Shown here in pieces: positions 44,512-56,300 of a stretch of 64,000 nucleotides of DNA. The position numbers were made by a program, and so were the translations under genes. The stretch comes from Spiribacter salilacus (GTDB taxonomy: Bacteria > Pseudomonadota > Gammaproteobacteria > Nitrococcales > Nitrococcaceae), in the NCBI RefSeq assembly GCF_009649225.1, contig NZ_WJPP01000002.1, positions 186,001 through 250,000 of the forward strand. Direction: 5' to 3'. A model generated the notes under the pieces. That model saw only the letters and a list, made by a program, of their open reading frames with translations. It had not been told where the DNA came from and did not search any database. Numbering within the stretch: the first letter of the stretch is position 1; each line of letters opens with the position of its first letter.

Positions 44512-44687
44512 GCCTTACGTTCTTCTTCGTCTCTAAGTGCGCTGACGCTCTTAGCTGCTGTCTCACGCATCGGTGGTAAACGATTGCGCAACGACGCCCG
44601 TGAGATAAAGGGCACAGCAGACGTTTCCTCGAGTCGCGTGACGGAAGCAAAGTTTTCACGGGCATCTCGGACACTCACCTTTTTCAT
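44508..44687 (-). pseudogene. Internally deleted Phd/YefM-type antitoxin remnant
   Basis: The 59-residue frame starts MKKVSVRDARENFASVTRLE, the N-terminal DNA-binding part of Phd antitoxins. It then jumps straight to AVPFISRASLRNRLPPMRE and ends in VSALRDEEERKA, which is like the toxin-binding tail of the same family. The usual middle (the GEEVVITRRGKPVARL-like strand pair) is missing, so about 15-20 residues appear to have been lost in frame. No toxin gene is next to it. Its end overlaps phnM convergently. It may be a non-functional relic, or a short antitoxin still acting in trans. Confidence 0.6.
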
Positions 44688-44718
44688 TAGCAAACCTCTC
44701 AAAGTGTCATCGTTGGCC

Positions 44719-45135
44719 TTAGCGCCCAAGCTCTGCCTCGGTCAAAAAGCCCAACTGAGCAATGCCGGCCACCTGCGCATCGACCATAAGCTTGGCAATT
44801 CGATCGTAAGTGACGCTTTTATCGGCTTCTAGCAACAAGCGCGCGTCTTCTTCTGCCGCAATTTCCTCAAAACGCACGGCAAGTCGCTCTTCTGTGATGA
44901 TCTCACCATCCAACTCCGCAATTCCATTGCTGCGCAAAGTGAGCCGATAGGGGGGATTTTCTTCTGGATCAGCGGCATTATGCGCTTGGGTGTCGGGCAG
45001 ATCGACCCCTAGTGTTTGGGGCATCATGAGTGGAATAGACACCAAAAACAGCACCAACAGTACAAACATCACATCAATCATCGGCGTCACATTCATGTCT
45101 GTGATTGATTGGTGGTTTGAGTCGCCATAGTTCAT
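44719..45135 (-). CDS. exbD: ExbD/TolR-family biopolymer transport protein
   Basis: The 138-residue protein has one membrane helix (MNVTPMIDVMFVLLVLFLVS) with the essential Asp, then a periplasmic ExbD domain that ends in MVDAQVAGIAQLGFLTEAEL. With ExbB it forms the proton-driven motor for TonB. It overlaps exbB by 4 nt and is the last gene of the giant-exoprotein operon. The Tol set at 27.4-29.4 kb is a separate system. Confidence 0.92.
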   Translation of the reverse strand: MNYGDSNHQSITDMNVTPMIDVMFVLLVLFLVSIPLMMPQTLGVDLPDTQAHNAADPEENPPYRLTLRSNGIAELDGEIITEERLAVRFEEIAAEEDARLLLEADKSVTYDRIAKLMVDAQVAGIAQLGFLTEAELGR

Positions 45136-45797
45136 TGTTCAATCTCCTGCCAGCGAGGGCGATTGTGCAAGACGTAGCGCAACAGCCCCTCTGAGAAGTT
45201 CTCGAGTTGCCCAATATGTTGTCGCACGCGACGACTTGCCATATTAAAGAAAATAACCGCAGGAATGGCCGTTACGATACCGATGGCGGTGGTGATTAAT
45301 GCCCCACCAATAGGAGCGGCGACTACCGTGATGTTTGCTGCACCCGTTTCGCCAATAATTACCAGCGCCTGCATAATGCCCCAAACCGTACCAAAAAGCC
45401 CTAAGAATGGGGCGGTTGAGCTAATGGTAGCCAAGGCATTGAGCCAGCTTTCTTTATGTCGCGCCACCACACCCAGCTTGCGCTGCACCTCTGCTGCCAG
45501 CAGCGTCTGCAGCTGCTCAAACGTATAAGTCGAATGCTCTGGCCCTGAGTACTCGCGACACACTTGTTTGAGCGTTTGTGCCAGATAACTGGCATCTCCG
45601 GCCTCTGAGCCATGACCTACTTCCCGAAAAGCCGACCAATCCATCGCATTGGTAAACGTATTCTCAAGTATTGAGGCGCGGCCGCGTGCAATACGCAGCT
45701 GCAACAACTTAGCTAGCCCAATGGTCCAGGTCAGTGCAGACATTGCCAACAGCGTGACCGTTGTGAGATCAAAAACTAAATCGGATGACATTTGCAT
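45132..45797 (-). CDS. exbB: ExbB/TolQ-family proton channel protein
   Basis: The 221-residue protein has three membrane segments: about residues 12-32, then SSTAPFLGLFGTVWGIMQAL and PIGGALITTAIGIVTAIPAVI, the ExbB signature. It starts 5 nt after tonB. It is distinct from TolQ in this window (229 residues, different N terminus). Confidence 0.92.
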   Translation of the reverse strand: MQMSSDLVFDLTTVTLLAMSALTWTIGLAKLLQLRIARGRASILENTFTNAMDWSAFREVGHGSEAGDASYLAQTLKQVCREYSGPEHSTYTFEQLQTLLAAEVQRKLGVVARHKESWLNALATISSTAPFLGLFGTVWGIMQALVIIGETGAANITVVAAPIGGALITTAIGIVTAIPAVIFFNMASRRVRQHIGQLENFSEGLLRYVLHNRPRWQEIEQ

Positions 45798-45802
45798 ACC
45801 TA

Positions 45803-46546
<744 letters not shown>

Positions 46547-46549
46547 CGG

Positions 46550-47275
46550 TTAACTTTCTTCAGGGCCTTCATTCATGAGCCGAGCCAACTCAGGAAAGAG
46601 ATCCATCGAAATTAAATGGGCATAAATCCAGCCCAAATAACCGGCACGGAATAGCTCATCGGCTGCCTGCGCTGTTATTTTCATCAGCGCATCTTCGTTT
46701 ACACTTAAAAACTGGCCAAGCACAACAGAAGAATCATCATCGCGGGTTACCCGCGCATTCATCTCCTGAAAAAGCCCTAGCTCATCGAGCTTTTTGCCAA
46801 ACGCGGCCGTTCTTAAGAAACCTTGATGGTATTCCTGCATAAACCGAGTGGCATTCTGCAAATACTCGGTTTCTTCACCCTCCTTGGTAAAAATGGCCTC
46901 CCCACCGCGTTTGCGAAGAGCAGAATTTTCCACGCAGATCAAAAACTCATCCTGATCCTCGCCCCGATTGGCCAACACAAACGGATAGCGGCGAATGTAG
47001 GCGGGAATGTACCCCGCACGCCAAGTACCGTCTTGATCAACAAACAGATTCTCGTTATCGCGCATGCCGAGCACCGCCACCGGAATAACTTGGTCTGCAT
47101 TGCGGGTAAAAACAATCGGGAAATGCCGGCACGCCTTGGCAAATTCAATACCGGTTAATACCACCGAGTTAGTCTCACGGGTAAACCCGTAGTCTTTCGG
47201 GGCGTTGACCTTCATGGTTTTATGTTCTTCGCGATTTAACGCAACCGGCTCATTGTAAAACAGCAGCTCAGCCAT
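46550..47275 (-). CDS. SapC family protein
   Basis: The 241-residue protein matches the SapC family (PF07277 type): MAELLFYNEPVALNREEHKT at the start, then CRHFPIVFTRNADQVIPVAVLGMRDNENLFVD and AGYIPAYIRRYPFVL. No signal peptide or membrane helix is evident. The name comes from the S-layer gene cluster of Campylobacter fetus; the molecular role is unknown. It begins 42 nt after the stop of the giant exoprotein with AAGGA ahead, no terminator between, and 3 nt before tonB, so all belong to one transcript. Confidence 0.9.
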   Translation of the reverse strand: MAELLFYNEPVALNREEHKTMKVNAPKDYGFTRETNSVVLTGIEFAKACRHFPIVFTRNADQVIPVAVLGMRDNENLFVDQDGTWRAGYIPAYIRRYPFVLANRGEDQDEFLICVENSALRKRGGEAIFTKEGEETEYLQNATRFMQEYHQGFLRTAAFGKKLDELGLFQEMNARVTRDDDSSVVLGQFLSVNEDALMKITAQAADELFRAGYLGWIYAHLISMDLFPELARLMNEGPEES

Positions 47276-47317
47276 TCTTGCTTAATCCTTTAATCACTCT
47301 AATTTAAGGGGTAGATA

Positions 47318-50300
47318 TTACTGCTGTTCGCAGTCTTCGTCATCTTCATCAATGCACTCATCGACGCCGTCTGCCGCAAGCTCACCCACCTGCACGCTCG
47401 CAGTCAGTAGGCCGGTCGTGCCCGCACCGGCCGGATTGAGTGGGCTATCGCCCGGTTTAGCGCCGCGAATACGGGCCAGAGCCTGACGTGCTAACTCACG
47501 CTCAAAGTCTATACCGACTGGCGGCTCATCGCTGATCACGGGCACAAAGAATCCGTCTTGGCTACCCGTTACCACCGGCGCGGCAAACAGACCGATCGCA
47601 GGCGGCGTTGGCACGGTCAGCGCGCCCGGTGGTGGCGGATCACCTTCGCCACCAACATCCCGCGGGATCAGTACGCCCTCTTCGTTTAAGACTTGGCCGG
47701 TTCGGTATTCCGTTTCGCCATCGGCCAAGCGCGTGGTGCTGGTGTCAAAGACAATATCCCAACCGTAGACCACTTGATCACCCGCCGTCGCAATCTGGCC
47801 CACTTCTTCACCAAAGCGCACCTCACCGGGGAAGCGGTCTTGGTCTGCACGACGATCTCGATCTAAGAGATTGCCAACGCGTGCTTGGCCATCCTGTACA
47901 CCGGTTTCTGCGGTAAAGTGCAGTAGCGGATCAGTCTCACCAATGCTGCCTTCAAACACAATTTCAGGTCTGACAAAGCCACGGCTGCCCCGCTCTACGG
48001 CAGACAGCGCATAAGAGGCAAGGCTGTGCGTACGTCCGCCCGGTTGCGCATCATCAATCGTATCGAGGAAGCGAATAGCCGGGTCAACGGATACCAACAA
48101 ACGCATTAGGCTGCGGCCTTCTTCTGCTCCAATACGCACGGCACCTCGGTAAATCTGCTCTTCAAAGGTCGTGATATCACCGTTCAGGTTGATTTGCTCA
48201 CCAATTACCTCAAAGCGATAAGGGCTGGTGTGCTGCTGATCAAACGCACTCCAAGCGATGCGTGAGGTGCTCTCACGCAAATCAGCATCCACCGCACCGG
48301 AGGCACGCACGTCTTGGCCCACCTGACCGCCCACACTCACCGTACCTGTGCCTGCATCAATTAATACCGAGCGCTTGGTGGCCTTAGCATTAATGCCTGC
48401 TGAGATGCCGCCGTTAAACGCGATATCCGCGTCTTCTGTGGTGAACTCAACCGGCTGCAGCTTCAAATAGCCGTCGCTGTTTTCATCGTAAACATAGTGA
48501 TGAAGCGGTAATTCCTCACCCATCTCATCGGCCCGCACGGTGCGCTCTTCTTCTGCCAAGGAATTAACAACAATGTCGTTAGTTTCAGAGACTGTATAAA
48601 GCGCACCGCGAATCTCAGTTGTCGTTTCCACCGGTGCCGTATCTTCTGTGCCTTCGTCGGTACCTTCTTCGGCATCCTCATCGCCCTCTTCAGGCTCTAC
48701 CGGCACATCAGCCACAATCAAATCGTGAACAAAGATATGCTCGCCCCCAGGGCCTTCAATTTCTCGGTAAACCTTTTTATTGCCCTCATCATCTTCTTGA
48801 ATAAAGAAGGCATTTTCGACCCCATCGATGGTCTTGGTAATGCGGTTGTAAACCGTATTGCCTACCTCACCGGTTGCCGTAATTAGGCTTGCCTCGTGGG
48901 TTTGCTCTGCGGTGGTGTGCACATCGCTTGCAATGCGCAGGGTGCCGCGTGTAATGAGGCTTGCCAGCTTGGCGGCGGGTTTGCCGTTTTCGCCACTAAT
49001 GTCAAATTCCAGCGTACCGCCGCTGCCTTCAACAATTGGGGCGGTACCCAGTGCGTTGGCATGGGTAATTTTTAGGGTGCCGTTGTTGGTATCAACCGTG
49101 CCATTAAAGTTCTCGTTAACCACCGACAAGGTCAGCGTATTTTCGCTAATCTGCTCTAGCCGGCCGCCGCCGCTTAGGGCGTTATCAAAGTCCAGCTCGC
49201 TTTCCGAGAAATCTAACTGGATGGTGCCATCAATCTGCAGATCTGAGTCGGTATCGCCAAAGTTATCGCGGTCATAAACCGTTAGCGCTTCTTCAGGAAT
49301 AATCACCTTAGCAACGTTGGCCTGACCGGTATCAGGGCTGTTATCGGGCGTGGCGCCATCGGCCCAGTTCAGTGAGTTAGACCACCGGCCTTCATTATCA
49401 CCCACCCAGGTGACCGACTCGCGCTGAGTAATCTTGCCTTGGTTGTTGTTAAACTCCTGCGCGCCCAGCGTATAGTTGCCCGCATCCGCACCGCTTAGGC
49501 CCAGCGTTAGGTTAACCTGCTTGTTTTCACCCACATGACGGGTATCGAAGCTGCCCAGGCCACTCAGTGCCGCCTGATCGCCAGCCAAGATCTCAGTGGG
49601 CTGATTCTCAACCACCAGGTCGTTGATGCTGGTATTGCCATCATAGACTTTCTCAGTAATGCCAAAGTCAAAATTGCTAGGCACATTCAGCACAATTGGA
49701 TCAACCGTTAGTGCGCCCTTCACGCGGATGTCATCAAAAATCTCTAAGTCATCACGCACTGCCGTGAAATCACGCGCGGCAATGTTGTACCCACCCACTG
49801 CCAGGTTGCCAGAACTACTGAATTTAGCAGTTTCTTCCGAAGCACCCAGCGTAAAGGCAATACCCTTGCCTTCTGAAACATCCTCTAGGGTGACGGCATT
49901 GCCGTTAAGAACAAATTCGGTGTTCTCAATGGTCTGCACATTACCGTCATCATCCAGGTACTGGGCCGACTGATAGTCATAGACCGCATCATCGCCATAG
50001 TCTTGCTGGGCAGAAATTTCGGTACGCAGCAGCAATACATCGGCACCAAGAATCTCGTAGTCACCCGATTCATAAGCAATCTCGTAGTTATCTGCGGCTG
50101 CACCTGAAACTTCGAGTACGCCCTCGTAAACGCCAACGGCTTCTTCCGGATCACCCGTGCCCTCGGCGGCCACGCGCGTAATGGTTGGCAGTGAGCTTAA
50201 ATCGCCCTCACCTTCGCCGGTTACAAAGCCGTTATAGAACACCCCAGCGTAGTTTGCTGGATCGTCCTGCCCTTCGAGCTTGGCATCATCAGCCGCCCGA

Positions 50301-53300
50301 ATTGCCAGCGCACGCTTTTCAATGGTAACCGGGTTAACCGCATTGCCATTATCCGTCTGCAGCGAGCCAAAGCTCAGCGTGATGGAGTTGTCACTGTTCG
50401 TTGTTTGGGTACCGGGCAGGCTGTAGTTGCTCAGCAGACCGCCAAAGCCATCTTTTAGACGAATCTCTTCAACATAGTTAGTGCCATTATCAGAAACATT
50501 TTGGAGCGCAGATTTACCGCTCGAAGAATCAAATGTTTCGCCGTCAACAATGTTGCCAAATACCAGTTCTTCCGTCTTAAACAGCAGTGTTGAACCATCA
50601 TAAATTTTGGTCACACTAATCGACTCAATTTCTCGCTCGGTTATCGAACCCGTTGTTGTGAGCGTGTCCGTGTCGAGCTGATAGTCGGTGACCATCGAGC
50701 CGTTATTGCTGTCGATTTCAGAAAGCGCCAGGCCCTCTACCGTGAGCGTGTTGGCCTGGAGCACATTTTTGCTGTTAAAGAACGCCTGGCCGCTATCCAC
50801 GGTAAAGCCGAGCGAGGCCAGTGCATCACTGGTCAGGCTGTCACCAGTCAAAAAGCCATCGGTAATCGTGAGCGATGGTGCAAAACCGGTGGGTGCGGCG
50901 TTGCTGCCGTCATAAATCTTGGTGACATCGGTGTCATTCAGCTCTACCGTCAGCGTCTTCGGCGTAATCGTTACCGGGGCGATGTCGGCATCAAAAGCCC
51001 CATTGTCATCCGACGGCAGGCGGTAGTTATTCAGATCGGCAGCGACCTCACCGCTTGCCAAATCACTGGCATCCACCGCCTTAAGGTCGATATTCAGGAT
51101 GAAGTTACGCTGGACCTCGCCCTCGGGTGAGGTGTTGATCACATTGGCGAACGAAGCCTCGGCGTTTTCGTAGTCGATCACCTCGCCGTCAACACCGGTG
51201 CGCAGGGTCACGTAGCCATCAAGGTCGGTGTTGCCGTCATAGACCTTCTCGGCCGACACCTCGAGGGTGCGCGGGTTGATCTGGGCGTCGGCATCTACAA
51301 CGGTGTAAGCGTAATTGCCGGCATCAGCGCCTTGCAGCAGATTGTCGAAGACAACCTCGTTATTTTCTGTCACATCCTCGCTAAAGAAGGCACCGGTAAT
51401 ATCCGCCGGGGCGGTGGCGGTCACCTCATCCAGGGCCAGGATCAGGCCATCGCCGCTGTTGGCCTCGGCCAGCTCAACGGTACCCGGAATTTCAACCTTG
51501 CCGGTAAAGAGTGCCTTGGTGGTGCCGTCGTACTCACGGCTGGTTGCCACAAGCGTACTATCTAGCGTGATCGTTTTCGGATTGATGGTGAGCTGACCGC
51601 CCACCTCAGTGGCGTAACCCAACTTGTTGGCAATGGCTTCGGCCACGTCTAGATCATAGGTGCCGGCGGCTTCAAAGCCTGCGCTCGATACCGGAATCAC
51701 GCCATTGGGGTTGTCTTCGGTAACCCGCGACGGCGTGGTCCACTCAATATCATCAAAGCCCTCGATATCGGCCGTAGTATCGCCATTCTGCAGGCCGATG
51801 ACTGTCGTGCCGTAGTCGTTGCTATCCCCGGCGTCCGGCAGGGCCTCGGTGTAAGTGATGATGTTGCCGTTGGCGGTCACTTCGAGCAGCGGCTGTTCGC
51901 GGTAAACGGCGTTCAGCCCCGTCGCGTCCAGCGCCGTCCAGGTGGTCGCGTCGGTGAAATCGGCAGTTTCATCGGCGTTGTAGCGGAAGCGCCCGGTGCC
52001 CTGAGCCATCACGCCGTCAGCCGCGCCGGCCGCGGTCTCAACCAGCCCGGTGCTGCCCGCAATGCTACCGGTGTAGATCACACCGCGGCCCGCGCTGACA
52101 TCAATGCCGCCGCCATCGGCAATCACAACATTGTCATCGCTGCCCAGCGTGTTGGTGCCGTCAACAAAGGCCGTCTCATGAACATGATCGCTGCCGGCGT
52201 TGAGAATCAGCGCGCTCAAGGCAGTGCTTGTGGTATCCACCATCTGCGATAGGGTGATATCACCCGTCTGCGTCTGGATATCTAGATCTCCACTGGCCGT
52301 AATGCCATTGAAGTCACCCACGCTGCCAATCTCGATCGCCTGGCTGTTGTTGAGGGTCAACGCGCCGATGCGGTTGTCCGCGCTGCCCGCCGCGATCAGA
52401 TCGATGGCGTTGTCCGCGTGATCAAGCGTGAAGTTGCCGCTGCCCTCCAACGCCAGCACCTCCAGCGTCATCGCGCCGGTTTGGGTGACGGCGCCGCTGC
52501 TATCCAGGGTCAGCTGCTGGGTGCCGGTCTCGGCATTGCCTACCGCCCCATTCAAGGTGATGCCGCCATCCGCCGTGTCCAGCGTCACATCGCTGCCCGT
52601 GATCTTGAGATCGCCGGTGTAGGTCTGATCATCCTCGGTGGTGATATCGCCACTGAGCAATGTGGTGCCGCTGCCCACATCCACGCTCAGCGCAAAGGTC
52701 TCGCCAGCCCCCGCTGGGCCCACCGCCCCGGCGGTGATGTCTTGACTGATGGTGAGGTCGGCATCCGACAAGGTCAGGCTGATATCGCCGGTTGACAGAA
52801 TGCCGGCCTGGGTATCGACCGTACCGATGGTCAGTGAGATGTCATTGCTCAGCGTCAGCGCGCCAATGCGCTCGGCCTCGCTACCGGCGGCCAACAGGCT
52901 GATCTGATTACCGGCATTGTTCAGGGTGTAATCGGCGCTGCCCTGCAGGGCCAGCTCATCAATCTCAAGCGCACCGCTGTGGCTGACTGCGCCATCGGCC
53001 ATCAGCGTCAGGCGCTCGGTATTTTCCGCGCTGGCCGTATTGCCGGTGAGGGTGATGTCGCTATCCGCGCTGTCGGTGCCCTTGGCTTCCAGGGTCACAT
53101 TATTGGCAACCACAACATCATGGCTGCCGGCTTGATCGCCGCTGTAGGTCTGATCCCCCACACTCGTGATGTTGGCATTCAGCGTAATCACGCCAGCGCT
53201 GCCCGTCTCAGTGAGGGTCAGTGCGCTGGCGCTGGCGCTTTCGGTGTCGATCGTCTGGTTGACGATCAGATCCGCGTCAGCAGAGGTAAGGTCGACATCG

Positions 53301-56300
53301 CCCGTGGCATAAATGCCGCTCTGGCTGCCAAGCGTGCCCACCTCAAGGGCCGTTGTGGTGTTGGCTACGGTCAGCGTGCCAATCCGCTCGGCCTCGCGAC
53401 CGGCGGCCAGCAGGCTGATCTGATTACCGGCATTGTCCAGGGTGTAATCGGCCGTGCCCTGCAGGGCGAGCTCATCAATCACCATGGCGCCGGTGGCAGA
53501 AACGGTGCCGCCACTGACCAGCGTCAGGCGCTCCTTGCTTGGCAAGGTGCCGTCTGCGAGGTTGGACATGTCCCCGGCGGTGAAGCTGATATCGCCCGGC
53601 GCACTGCCCGCGCCGGTGGCATTCAGGGTGACATCGGCAATGAGCTTGCTATCACCGCTCACGCTCTGGTCACCCACCGTGGTGATATCCGCGCCCAGCT
53701 CGATCACCCCGCCGGTGCCACTGGTGGTGAGCGCCAGGGCCGAGGTCGTGTCATCGGTCGTATTGATGGTGTCGTTCACCGTCAGCGCCGCATCCGACGT
53801 ACTCAGGCTGATCGTATTCGTGGTGTCGATGGCCTCATCGATGGTGAGCGACGCCCCGGTGACCGCCATGCTGACGGCCCCGCTGGCCGTAATGCCGGAA
53901 ACGGTGTCGGGCTCACCGTCCACAATCGTTGTGACGCTACCCAATTCAAGGGCACTCACATTATTAAGCGTTAACTGGCCAATGCGCTCGGCAGGCACCG
54001 TAATGTTCTGCTCGGCATTATCCGGATCCTCAATCTCCGCCTCTGGCACACCCGCGGCCAGCTTAGTGACCTGGTTACCGGCCTGGTCAAAGATGAAATC
54101 ACCCGTGCCACGCAGGGCCAGCCCATCCACCGCCATGGTGCCCGACTGGGTGACCGTGCCATTGGTGGTCAGGCTGAGCACCTCGGTGCCATTGGCATCA
54201 TTGGTCATGTTGCCGGCAAATTCGATGTCGCCGTCACCGGCGTCCATCGCCACATCGCCGGTCAGCTCGGTATTGCCGGTATAGGTCTGCTTGGCGCCCG
54301 AGTCCAGGTCGGCGGCCAATTCGATCAACCCACTGACGCCGGTCGCGGTGACGCCGGTCGCGGTAAGGCTGAGTGTACCGGCAACGGCCGTGCCAGAATC
54401 ATCAAAGGTGTTCTGCGTCTCGATGGCCTGATTGATGGCGAGCACACCGCCAGCCACGCTCAGATCCACCGCCCCATTGGCGAGGATGCCGCTTTGCGTG
54501 CTGCTGATTGTACCCACGGTCATATCGCCGGTATTGGCGATGGTGAGCGCGCCTGTGCGCTGTTCCAGAACCTCGGGATCGGCACTGGCGTCAGCCTGGA
54601 TGCCCGCAGCCAAGAGCCAGATTTCGTTATCCGCATCGTCCAAGGTGAACGTGCCGGTGCCCTGCAGGGCGAGCTCATCCACCGCAACACCGTCGGTATC
54701 CGCCTGGGTTACGGCGTTATTGGTGATCAGCGTGAGGGTCTCGGTGCCGCTGCTGTCGTTGGTGACCGCCGCATCCATCGCGATCGTGCCGCTGGTGGCC
54801 TCAAGCGTGCCGTCACCCGTCATATTGAGCGAACCGGTGACATCAATATCGCCACTGGCCGTGGTGACGGTGCCGCCATTCAGTGCCGTGTTGCCGCCGG
54901 ACAGGATCACATCACCGCTGCTGGTCTCCACGCCGGCCTTGATCGCCGCGTCGGCCCCAGAGAAGGTGATGTCGCTGCTGGTGGTCTTGACGGTCGCGCC
55001 GCCTTTCACCGTCGCGCCCGTGCCGGTGAAGCTGATGGCGCTGCTGTCAGTCTCTACCGTAGCGGCGCCGGCCACTGCCGCATTGGCGCCGCTGAAGGTC
55101 ACCACACCGGTGTCGGACTTAAGCTCGGCGCTGTCATTCAGCGTGAACCCATTGCCCGAGACGGTGATGGCGCCGCTGGTAGTCTCTATTGCGGATGCGC
55201 TATTGGTGAGCGTGATGCTGTCGCCGGACAACGCAATGGTGCCCTCATCGGTCTCGATCCTGGCGCCAGAATCCAAGCTGCCGCCATCACCGCTGATGGT
55301 GATGTTGGCGATGTTATCGCCGGCCTCATTGGCCTGAGTGGCCACCGTTGCACCGGTGATGTGGGTGGTGCCCGTAAACTCGATATCACCCGGTGCGGTG
55401 ATGCCCGCGTTAATGTTGCTGGCGCCACCGGTATTGGCGATGGTGATGGCGTTGGCGCTGTCATTGGCCTGCGTGGTCTCGCTGGTGGTGTTAATGGCCT
55501 GACTAACCGTGAGGTCCTCACCGTTAACCGTCAGGCTGATGTCGCCGCCAGCAAAGATGCCGTTCTGAGTGCCGACCGTGCCCACTTCCATCGCCGCGCC
55601 ATTCACAATGCTCAGCGTGCCCACACTCAGGCTGTTTTCCGCGTCCGAGGGCGTCGGCGCTCCGGCCGCCAGCAGGCTAATCTGGTTGCCTGCCGCATCC
55701 AGCGTGAAGTTACCGCCATTACCCTGCAGCGCCATCTCATCGACATCGAGGCTGCCGCCGCTCTGCGTCACATCGCCACTGGTGATCACCGTCAGCCGCT
55801 CGGTGTTGCTCGCCGCGTTGGTCATCACGCCGTTGAAGTCGATGTCAGCGGTGCCCGCATCCATGACCACATCGCCGGTGAGTTCCATCGCACCGGTGTA
55901 CTGCTGGTCACGCTCACTGGTGATGTCCGCCGCCAGCTTGGCAACCCCGGTGGTACCGGTGGCAGTCAGCGAGACGCTGCCATCGATTTCCGTGCCATCG
56001 TTCTGGAACCGGCTCTCCGCATCAATCGCCTGAGTCAGCGTCAACGCCGCTCCATCAATCGTCAGATCAACAGCGCCGGCAGCAAAGATGCCGTTTTGAC
56101 TGCCGACCGTACCAATCTCGATATCGCTGCTATTCACCAGCGTCAGGGCGCTGACGCGCTGATCGCTCGCGCCGGCCGCCAGCAGACCGATGCCGTTGTT
56201 GGTCTGATTCAGCGTAAAGCTACCCGTGCCCTGCAAGGCCAGCTCGTTGACCGTCAGGCTGCCGCTTGACTGAGTCACCGCGCCATCGGTGATGAGCGTC

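Noticed and set aside
32106-44700. tRNA-Lys as an integration site for the phn island.
   Set aside because: No copy of the tRNA 3' end was found at the right border, no integrase is present, and the flavoprotein gene lies between the tRNA and phnC.
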